Below, piece after piece: positions 6,218 to 11,782 of a DNA stretch of 11,782 nucleotides (positions are counted from its first letter, which is position 1; each line of letters begins with the position of its first letter). This stretch comes from an uncultured Kineosporia sp. GTDB lineage: Bacteria; Actinomycetota; Actinomycetes; Actinomycetales; Kineosporiaceae. The DNA lies in contig CALMAR010000275.1 of assembly GCA_937859855.1 (NCBI GenBank), forward strand, positions 1-11,782. Reading direction: 5' to 3'. The notes under the pieces are model-generated. The model saw nothing but the letters and a program-made list of their open reading frames with translations. It was not told where the DNA came from and ran no database searches. A program made the translations under genes and the position numbers.

Positions 6218-6796
6218 ATGAATGAGATCCAGGTGACTGTCCGGGGGAATGTGACAAGCGAACCCCGGCAGGTCAGGTTCGACGACGGCAACATCGTGAC
6301 CAGCTTTCGTCTGGCGTCCACCGCCCGCCGGTTCGATTCGCAGAGTCGCGAATGGATTGACGCGGGAACAACTTTTCTAAACGTCAACTGCCGCAAGTGG
6401 ATGGCCTCCAATGCGGCCTCCAGCCTCAGCAAGGGTCAGCCGGTGATCGTCACTGGCAAACTACGAGAGCGTGCCTGGGAGAAGAACGGCCGTTCCGGCC
6501 ATAGCCTGGAGATCGAAGCTGATGGTCTCGGCCACGATCTGGCCAAGGGCATCTCGCAGTTCTCCAGGGTGGTCCGGTCCGAGCAGCTCCGAACGTCGAG
6601 CGACGAACAAGCCGAGCGTATGGCTATGCAGATTGCTGAGGATGAGGAGCACGAGCGACTCGCTCTGGCGGCTCCGGCCCGAGTCGGTGGTCCTTTGGCC
6701 TCGGAGGACGACGACGAGTTCGACGAACTCGAGAGCGAACTGATTGATCTGGACGGCGGGGAACTGCGCCACGGGCATCTCACTGCGACCGGCTAG
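6218..6796 (+). CDS. ssb: Single-stranded DNA-binding protein paralogue without canonical C-terminal tip
   Basis: This 192-residue protein starts at ATG 6218, behind a strong GGGGGAGGGG ribosome-binding site. Residues 1-112 form a typical SSB OB-fold: VTVRGNVTSEPRQV, then VTSFRLASTARRF, TTFLNVNCRKWMASNAASSL, GQPVIVTGKLRERAWEKNG and SLEIEADGLG. Aromatics W46, F53, W61 and W87 are candidates for base stacking. The C-terminal part is charged, with an acidic run EDDDEFDELESELIDLDGGE (163-182). The chain ends HGHLTATG instead of the DDDIPF-type tip that recruits partner proteins. Streptomyces SsbB also lacks that tip and works in chromosome segregation at sporulation, so a specialised SSB is more likely than the main replicative one. 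It stands between the GTPase pair and cobD and probably has its own promoter in the preceding 215-bp gap. Confidence 0.93.
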   Translation: MNEIQVTVRGNVTSEPRQVRFDDGNIVTSFRLASTARRFDSQSREWIDAGTTFLNVNCRKWMASNAASSLSKGQPVIVTGKLRERAWEKNGRSGHSLEIEADGLGHDLAKGISQFSRVVRSEQLRTSSDEQAERMAMQIAEDEEHERLALAAPARVGGPLASEDDDEFDELESELIDLDGGELRHGHLTATG

Positions 6797-6821
6797 AAGA
6801 CTCCGGAATGTTCGGGTCAAT

Positions 6822-6844
6822 GCCAGCCGCGCTGGCCGGCTGGT
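6822..6844 (+). other. Competing stem-loops between ssb and cobD
   Basis: GCCAGC-CGC-GCTGGC (6822-6836) and CCAGCCG (6823-6829) pairing with CGGCTGG (6838-6844) are mutually exclusive hairpins. They lie in the 84-bp gap. No T-run follows. They could be a weak terminator of ssb or leader structure of cobD. Confidence 0.3.
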
Positions 6845-6880
6845 TCAGAGCCGACAGGACTGGTCGGGCAGGATGGCACT

Positions 6881-8008
6881 GTGCCCGGACCCTCGGCAAG
6901 TGCGGCTCGTGCGGCCGGCATCGCGGTGGGCGTCGTGCTCGATGCCGTCCTGGGCGATCCAGCGCACGGCCATCCGGTGGCCGCCTTCGGCCGGATGGCC
7001 ACCGCGCTGGAGAGCCGGCTGTACCGGCCGACGCGGACCCGGGGAGTGGCGTTCCTGTTGGCTGCGCTGGTTCCGCCGATCGCCGCCGGACTGGTGACCG
7101 AAGCAGGGCTGGCAACCGGGCGCGTGCCCGCGGTTCAAGGTCGGCCAAGCGCGGGCTGGCTGGTACTAGCGCGCGCGGCACTCACCGCTGCGGCGACGTG
7201 GGTTGCCCTGGGCGGAACCAGCCTCGCCCGAGAAGGGATGGCCATGGCCAGCAGTTTGGAAGTGGGAGATATTGAGGCGGCCCGTCGGCGGCTCAGCCAT
7301 CTGTGCGCTCGCGACGGGTCCCCCCGGGATGCGGAGGAGCTTGCCCGGGCCACGGTTGAATCCTTGGCTGAGAACACCTCGGACGCCGTCGTTGCGCCGT
7401 TGATCTGGGCCGCTGTCGCGGGAGTACCGGGAGCGCTGGGATATCGGGCGGCCAACACGTTGGACGCGATGGTGGGATATCGGTCTCAGCGCTATCAAAG
7501 GTTCGGCTGGGCGGCGGCGCGCTTGGACGATCTGCTGAACCTGCTCCCAGCTCGGCTGACCGGCGCGCTCACTGCGCTCTGCGCGCCGGTAGTGGGCGCA
7601 TCGGCGTCGCACACCTGGAAATCGACGCTGCGCGACGCCGGACATCATCCGAGCCCCAACGCAGGCTGGTGTGAGGCAGCGGTGGCGGCGGCGCTCGGAG
7701 TGAGACTGGGCGGGGCCAACGTGTACAACGGTGAGGCCGAGGTCCGCCCATATCTGGGTGTGGGCGGCCGTCCGGTGGAGGTGGCGGACATTCGCCGTGC
7801 GATCCGGCTCGGCCGGAGTGTGGGGCTGACTGCGGCTGTGTTCTCGGTTGCGCTGCCGGGTCTGCTGCTGCTCGTTGTGCGGCCGGTCGTGCGGACAGTT
7901 GCACGCCCGGTTGCCCGGCCGGCCAGGGCGCCCCGCCGGGGTGCGGACTGGCCGCCAGCAGTGCAGGCGGCGGAGGCCGGAACAGGAAGGCTGGTGGTGG
8001 GCCGTTGA
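6881..8008 (+). CDS. cobD: Adenosylcobinamide-phosphate synthase CobD/CbiB
   Basis: CobD attaches the aminopropanol-derived side chain to adenosylcobyric acid in the late cobalamin pathway; it is an integral membrane enzyme. The 375-residue product has the family signatures: [18 protein letters not shown] (20-37), [14 protein letters not shown] (161-174), [13 protein letters not shown] (188-200), [29 protein letters not shown] (255-263) and later NVYNGE. Several hydrophobic segments are present, the last ([18 protein letters not shown]) near residue 320. The tail beyond it is Arg/Pro/Val-rich and looks unconserved. The start is GTG 6881, with GGCAGGA about 7 bases upstream. The nearby ATG 6873 is out of frame. 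The stop overlaps the cobQ start by 4 bases (TTGA), so cobD and cobQ form an operon. Confidence 0.95.
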   Translation: MPGPSASAARAAGIAVGVVLDAVLGDPAHGHPVAAFGRMATALESRLYRPTRTRGVAFLLAALVPPIAAGLVTEAGLATGRVPAVQGRPSAGWLVLARAALTAAATWVALGGTSLAREGMAMASSLEVGDIEAARRRLSHLCARDGSPRDAEELARATVESLAENTSDAVVAPLIWAAVAGVPGALGYRAANTLDAMVGYRSQRYQRFGWAAARLDDLLNLLPARLTGALTALCAPVVGASASHTWKSTLRDAGHHPSPNAGWCEAAVAAALGVRLGGANVYNGEAEVRPYLGVGGRPVEVADIRRAIRLGRSVGLTAAVFSVALPGLLLLVVRPVVRTVARPVARPARAPRRGADWPPAVQAAEAGTGRLVVGR

Positions 8009-9600
8009 GTACCGCGCAGGTCCCCGGCCGCGAGCTCGGCCGGTGCGGAGAGCTGAGCGGCGGCGAACAACTGAATAGCGGCCCGCTGCACGGTGCGCTG
8101 ATGATCGCTGGCACGGCATCCGATGTCGGCAAGAGTGTGCTCACCGCGGGGATCTGCCGATGGCTGGCTCGGGCGGGGGTCCGCGTGGCGCCGTTCAAGG
8201 CGCAGAACATGTCGCTGAACTCGTTCGTCACCCGGGACGGCGCCGAGATCGGCCGGGCGCAGGCCATGCAGGCCTGGGCAGCGGGTGTGGAGCCAGAGGC
8301 GGCGATGAACCCGGTCCTGCTGAAGCCCGGCGGTGCCGGGACCTCCCAAGTCGTGCTGATGGGACGGCCCTACGCCGAGGCCGACGCGCTCGGATACGGC
8401 GAGTTCACCTCGGTTCTGCGACCTGTCGTGCAGGAGGCCCTGGCCGGTTTGCGCCAGCGGTTCGACGTCGTGATCTGCGAAGGTGCGGGCAGTCCGGCCG
8501 AAATCAACCTCCGGCATCGCGACATCACCAACATGGGACTGGCCCGGGCGGCTGATCTGCCGGTGATCGTGGTCGGCGACATCGACCGAGGCGGGGTGTT
8601 CGCCGCCCTCCACGGTACGGTCGCGCTCCTGGAGCCCGCCGATCAAGCGCTGATCAGCGGATTTGTGATCAATAAATTCCGCGGAGACCCCGCGCTGCTG
8701 GGCCCGGGCCTGGACATGCTGCTGAAGATCAGTGGTCGCCCGGTGCTGGGAGTCATTCCTCACCTCGACGGGCTCTGGCTCGACGTCGAGGATTCTCTCG
8801 ATCTGGAGCATGACCGCGGCACATCCCGGCCGCCGCTGGGTCCGGACATACTCCGGGTCGCCGTGCCGCGATTGCCGCGGCTGTCCAACGTCACCGATAT
8901 CGACGCCATAGCAGCTGAGCCCGGTGTCGTGGTCCGCCTGATCCAGCACGGCGCAGAGATCGCTGGCAGTGACCTGGTGCTGCTGCCCGGCTCGCGGGCC
9001 ACCGTCAGCGATCTGGCCTGGCTGCGCTCGACCGGCCTGGCCGATGCGATCACCGCCCATGCCGCCGCCGGTCGGCCGGTGCTGGGAGTGTGCGGCGGCT
9101 ATCAGATGCTCGGCCACGGCATCGACGACCCGATCGAATCGAAGTCGGGGACCGTGACTGGGCTTGCTCTGCTGCCGGTGCGGACCGAGTTCGGCGCTGA
9201 GAAGGTGCTGGGCCGGCCTAACGGTTCGGCGCTGGGGCATCCGGTCGAAGGATACGAGATCCATCACGGCGTCGTCCGGCCGGAGCCGAGCGATCCCCGG
9301 GGCGCCGCCGCTGAGCCGTTCCTCGACGGGTGGCGGCACGGTTCGGTCTGGGGCACGACCTGGCACGGCGCCTTGGAGAACGATGCCTTTCGCCGGGCGT
9401 TCCTGTGCACGGCAGCCGAGCAGGCTGGACGCACCGGCTTCGCCGTCGCGGCGGATACGTCCTTCTCGGCGCTGCGGGAAGCGCGATTGGATTCGCTCGC
9501 CGACGCGGTGGCCAATCACCTCGACACGGCGGCGCTGACCCGACTGATCTCCAGCGGCGCACCACCAGGGTTGCCGTTCCTGCCGCCGGGAGCCCCATAA
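8005..9600 (+). CDS. cobQ: Cobyric acid synthase CobQ
   Basis: CobQ amidates four side chains of adenosylcobyrinic acid a,c-diamide, using glutamine and ATP, to give adenosylcobyric acid, the CobD substrate. The 531-residue protein has an N-terminal synthetase domain with the P-loop variant GTASDVGKS (36-44), [10 protein letters not shown] (63-72), [12 protein letters not shown] (159-170) and DIDRGGVFA (192-200). The C-terminal class I glutamine amidotransferase domain has [22 protein letters not shown] with catalytic Cys363, and [10 protein letters not shown] with catalytic His454. The TTG start at 8005 overlaps the cobD stop. The family core begins near LMIAGTASD, so ATG 8101 (residue 33) is an alternative, but it has no ribosome-binding site. 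The first 28 residues are therefore uncertain. Confidence 0.95.
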   Translation: MSTAQVPGRELGRCGELSGGEQLNSGPLHGALMIAGTASDVGKSVLTAGICRWLARAGVRVAPFKAQNMSLNSFVTRDGAEIGRAQAMQAWAAGVEPEAAMNPVLLKPGGAGTSQVVLMGRPYAEADALGYGEFTSVLRPVVQEALAGLRQRFDVVICEGAGSPAEINLRHRDITNMGLARAADLPVIVVGDIDRGGVFAALHGTVALLEPADQALISGFVINKFRGDPALLGPGLDMLLKISGRPVLGVIPHLDGLWLDVEDSLDLEHDRGTSRPPLGPDILRVAVPRLPRLSNVTDIDAIAAEPGVVVRLIQHGAEIAGSDLVLLPGSRATVSDLAWLRSTGLADAITAHAAAGRPVLGVCGGYQMLGHGIDDPIESKSGTVTGLALLPVRTEFGAEKVLGRPNGSALGHPVEGYEIHHGVVRPEPSDPRGAAAEPFLDGWRHGSVWGTTWHGALENDAFRRAFLCTAAEQAGRTGFAVAADTSFSALREARLDSLADAVANHLDTAALTRLISSGAPPGLPFLPPGAP

Positions 9601-9663
9601 GCCGTCGCGGTCGGGGCCACGGTGCCCAAGGGCGGCGGACCGGCTGCGGACCGGCGGCCGGCC

Positions 9664-9691
9664 TGGACGCCCGGCCTGGATGTGGCAGGAT
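9664..9691 (+). promoter_or_regulatory. Likely promoter of the riboswitch-chelatase transcript
   Basis: TGGACG (9664-9669) and CAGGAT (9686-9691) are each one base from TTGACG and TAGGAT, the usual -35 and -10 forms of actinobacterial housekeeping promoters, with a 16-bp spacer. Predicted transcription start is near 9698, exactly where the riboswitch P1 helix begins (9699). This agreement supports the call; it is untested. Confidence 0.5.
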
Positions 9692-9698
9692 CAGGCCC

Positions 9699-9865
9699 GA
9701 CGAGTGCGGAGGAACTCCGGTGCGATTCCGGGGCGGTCCCGCCACTGTGACCAGGTCGGCACCATCCCGCGTGCGCCACTGGAGACGCCCCCGTCTCCGG
9801 GAAGGCCGGAGGGTGCTACGAGCGGCTCGCCGCCTGACCTGGGAGCCAGGATATTCCGGCTCGTC
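9699..9865 (+). promoter_or_regulatory. Cobalamin (B12) riboswitch upstream of the cobaltochelatase gene
   Basis: The core shows the conserved blocks of the adenosylcobalamin aptamer in order: GGAACTCCGGTGCGATTCCG, then CGGTCCCGCCACTGTGACC (the B12 box), a variable part with a hairpin GGAGACG-CCCC-CGTCTCC (9781-9798), GGGAAGGCC, and GGGAGCCAGGATA. GACGAG (9699-9704) pairs with CTCGTC (9860-9865) as a P1 helix and closes the domain. High B12 normally turns such genes off. The riboswitch lies directly before the chelatase gene and explains most of the 333-bp gap after cobQ. Confidence 0.93.
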
Positions 9866-9886
9866 ACCGGACCCGCCGGGTCCGGT
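9866..9886 (+). promoter_or_regulatory. Hairpin directly after the riboswitch aptamer
   Basis: ACCGGACCC-GCC-GGGTCCGGT is a perfect 9-bp stem with a 3-nt loop, abutting the 3' strand of P1. No T-run follows, so it is not a standard intrinsic terminator. It probably belongs to the expression platform. Confidence 0.6.
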
Positions 9887-9894
9887 TGATCAGG

Positions 9895-9916
9895 CGGCGG
9901 GCGAGGAAACCCGCCG
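9895..9916 (+). promoter_or_regulatory. Hairpin just before the chelatase ribosome-binding site
   Basis: CGGCGGG and CCCGCCG form a perfect 7-bp stem with loop CGAGGAAA, which shows a GAGGA motif. The stem ends 7 bases before AAGGGA (9923-9928), the likely ribosome-binding site of GTG 9934. Control of translation, rather than termination, seems more likely. Confidence 0.5.
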
Positions 9917-9933
9917 ATGGTGAAGGGAACGCA

Positions 9934-11782
9934 GTGCGGGCATACCCGCTCTCCGCGGTCGTCGGCATGGACGACCTCGTGCTGTCGCTGATCCTGACCG
10001 CCGTTTCGCCCGAGATCGGCGGTGTTCTGATCCGCGGTGAGAAGGGCACAGCCAAGTCCACGGCCGTTCGAGCCCTGGCCACCCTGTTGCCCGAGCTCGA
10101 CGTGATCCCCGGTTGCCGGTTCAGCTGCGACCCGCACGATCCGGATCCCAGCTGCCCAGACGGCCCGCACCCGGCCAGCCTCCTGACGGTGAGCCGATCA
10201 GGCCTGAATCCGCCGAGCCGGGATCCAGTCACTCGTCGGGCCAGCCGGCTGGTGGAACTGCCGGTCGGGGCCACCGAAGATCGCCTGCTCGGATCGCTCG
10301 ACCTGGAGCGGGCCCTCACCGCTGGGGAGAAGGCCTACGAGCCTGGGTTGCTGGCCGCCGCGCATCGGGGCCTGCTCTATGTGGACGAAGTCAATCTGCT
10401 GCACGACCATCTGGTCGATCTGCTGCTCGACGCGGCCGCCATGGGCCGGGTGAACGTGGAACGCGAAGGCGTCTCCGTCACCCACGCTGCCCGGTTCGTT
10501 CTGGTCGGCACCATGAATCCGGAGGAGGGGGAGCTGCGCCCGCAGCTGCTCGACCGGTTCGGGCTGACCGTGCACGTTGCGGCCAGCCGCGATCCCAAGA
10601 TCCGAGCCGAGGTGGTCCGCCGCCGATTGGCTTTCGACGCCGATCCCGACGGGTTCGAGATGAAGAAGCAGGAAGCTGAGCAAGATCTCGCCGATCGGAT
10701 CCTGACCGCCCGGGAACAGCTGCCCGGCGTCCAGCTGCCCGATGCTGCGCTGAGGCAGATCACTGGGCTCTGCGCTGCATTCGACGTGGACGGCATGCGG
10801 GCGGATCTGGTGATGGCCCGGGCCGCCGCCGCTCATGCCGCCTGGTCGGGCCGGAACACCATAACCACCGCGGACATTCGGGTCGCCGCCCGGTTCGCTC
10901 TGCCGCACCGCCGCCGCCGCGATCCTTTCGATGCGCCGGGCATGGACGAGGACCTGCTCGACCAGGTGCTGCAGCGGGCCCAGGCGGATGACGACCCAGG
11001 CGACGAGCCCGAGCCAGGCGACGAGCCCGAGCCAGGCGACGAGCCCGAGCCAGGCGACGAGCCCGAGCCAGGCTCTGGGGGCGGACCTGGCGATGGTCCA
11101 GGCGCCGGGCCGCAGGATGGGCCAGCTAATGGGTCGGGCGGCGCGGCGGACGACGGGCCTGACGGCCCCCAGCGGGGCAGCGACCCGCGAATCAGTCCAG
11201 CCGCTGGACCGGCGCCCTCCGGGCAGTACCGGGCCGGCTCCGATCAACCAGCGAGCGGCAGCCCGGCATCCAGCCGGTCTCCGGCGGCGCCGGACCGGTC
11301 GTATCGGGTCCGGACCCTGAAAGTGCCCGGCCTGGGTCACGGTTCAGCCGGACGACGGTCGAGAGCTATTACCAGTGTTGGCAGAACCATTGCGGCGCAA
11401 CCATTTTCGATTCATGACCGGACGACGGCGCGCAGCCTGCACCTGACTGGCACGCTGAACGCCTCGGCGATTCATCAGAAGGCTCGCGGCCGGTCCGGGC
11501 CGGGGCTGATCCTGCGGCCGGAGGATCTGCGGACGGCCTTACGTGAGGGCCGGGAGGGGAACCTGGTGCTCTTCTGCGTGGACGCATCCGGATCGATGGC
11601 GGCCCGGCGGCGGATGGCTGCGGTCAAGGGGGCGGTGATGTCGCTGCTCCTGGACGCCTACCAGCGCCGGGATCGGATCGGGCTGGTGACCTTCCGGGGA
11701 GACGGCGCCCAGCTGATGCTTCCGCCGACCGGCGCGGTCGAGGCGGCCAGGCCCCGCCTGGTCAGCCTGCCCACCGGAGGAC
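9934..11782 (+). CDS. Fused AAA+/VWA cobaltochelatase subunit (CobS/CobT or ChlI/ChlD-like), C-terminus cut by window edge
   Basis: The frame is open for 616 codons to the right edge. Residues 1 to about 330 are a ChlI/BchI-type AAA+ module: Walker [10 protein letters not shown] (35-43), a Cys-containing insert [38 protein letters not shown], Walker [11 protein letters not shown] (147-156), and the sensor region [21 protein letters not shown] long acidic/proline linker (about 350-450) holds (DEPEPG)4. A VWA domain follows, with MIDAS motif DASGS (550-554). Such fused subunits drive ATP-dependent cobalt insertion by CobN into hydrogenobyrinic acid a,c-diamide in the aerobic B12 pathway. Magnesium chelatase shares the fold, but the B12 riboswitch and cob neighbours favour cobalt. 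The start is GTG 9934, behind AAGGGA with a 5-base gap. ATG 9917 is out of frame. Confidence 0.93.
   Translation, partial: MRAYPLSAVVGMDDLVLSLILTAVSPEIGGVLIRGEKGTAKSTAVRALATLLPELDVIPGCRFSCDPHDPDPSCPDGPHPASLLTVSRSGLNPPSRDPVTRRASRLVELPVGATEDRLLGSLDLERALTAGEKAYEPGLLAAAHRGLLYVDEVNLLHDHLVDLLLDAAAMGRVNVEREGVSVTHAARFVLVGTMNPEEGELRPQLLDRFGLTVHVAASRDPKIRAEVVRRRLAFDADPDGFEMKKQEAEQDLADRILTAREQLPGVQLPDAALRQITGLCAAFDVDGMRADLVMARAAAAHAAWSGRNTITTADIRVAARFALPHRRRRDPFDAPGMDEDLLDQVLQRAQADDDPGDEPEPGDEPEPGDEPEPGDEPEPGSGGGPGDGPGAGPQDGPANGSGGAADDGPDGPQRGSDPRISPAAGPAPSGQYRAGSDQPASGSPASSRSPAAPDRSYRVRTLKVPGLGHGSAGRRSRAITSVGRTIAAQPFSIHDRTTARSLHLTGTLNASAIHQKARGRSGPGLILRPEDLRTALREGREGNLVLFCVDASGSMAARRRMAAVKGAVMSLLLDAYQRRDRIGLVTFRGDGAQLMLPPTGAVEAARPRLVSLPTGG
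11002..11073 (+). repeat. 18-nt x4 exact tandem repeat encoding (DEPEPG)4
   Basis: GACGAGCCCGAGCCAGGC is repeated four times without a single difference, in frame, in the linker between the AAA+ and VWA domains (residues 357-380). Identity at synonymous positions suggests recent expansion. Confidence 0.97.

Noticed and set aside
7645..9519. 624-codon minus-strand frame opposite cobD and cobQ
   Set aside because: It is antisense to two clear cobalamin genes. Its length follows from GC-biased third positions; no family motif is visible.
10198..11340. 380-codon minus-strand frame with AWLGLV repeats
   Set aside because: The repeats are just the antisense reading of the (DEPEPG)4 linker in the chelatase gene.
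1..11782. CRISPR array or insertion sequence
   Set aside because: No regularly spaced repeats with unique spacers, no transposase-like frame and no terminal inverted repeats with target duplications were seen. The tandem repeats are contiguous and coding.

Overview
The window is high-GC DNA with actinobacterial gene families: a dynamin-like GTPase pair, an SSB without the usual tip, and a CobD/CobQ/fused cobaltochelatase set under a B12 riboswitch. An actinomycete (Actinomycetota) is the best guess. Genus cannot be fixed from sequence alone.

Left part (1-1469, all minus strand): a DUF4236-like gene of unknown function runs off the left edge (1-398). Next comes a HigBA/RelE-type toxin-antitoxin locus. 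The antitoxin (599-901) looks intact, but the upstream toxin (894-1210) carries a one-base frameshift that splits its N-terminus from its catalytic body. A tRNA-Arg(UCU) gene with a weakened anticodon stem follows (1397-1469). The next 445 bases hold no gene that I can support, only a perfect 9-bp inverted repeat at 1686-1711.

Middle part (1915-6796, plus strand): two translationally coupled dynamin-superfamily GTPases. The first has a long disordered acidic/proline N-terminus and no clear membrane span. The second has two C-terminal membrane segments. After a 215-bp gap with two DnaA-box-like sites, flanked by a near-identical 17-bp repeat, comes an SSB paralogue without the DDDIPF-type tip. 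Membrane-remodelling GTPases beside an SSB paralogue suggest a link to division or chromosome handling; this is inference.

Right part (6881-11782, plus strand): cobalamin synthesis. cobD (adenosylcobinamide-phosphate synthase) overlaps cobQ (cobyric acid synthase) by 4 bases. A separate promoter and a cobalamin riboswitch then precede a fused AAA+/VWA cobaltochelatase subunit that runs off the right edge. The visible riboswitch controls the chelatase transcript, not cobD-cobQ.

A recurring oddity is exact in-frame tandem repeats in disordered parts of three proteins: 9 nt x5, 18 nt x4 and 18 nt x4, plus a smaller 15-nt duplication. I see no wholly new system. The best leads are the frameshifted toxin, the DnaA-box/17-mer arrangement before ssb, and a 10-bp alternative pairing in the riboswitch expression platform.
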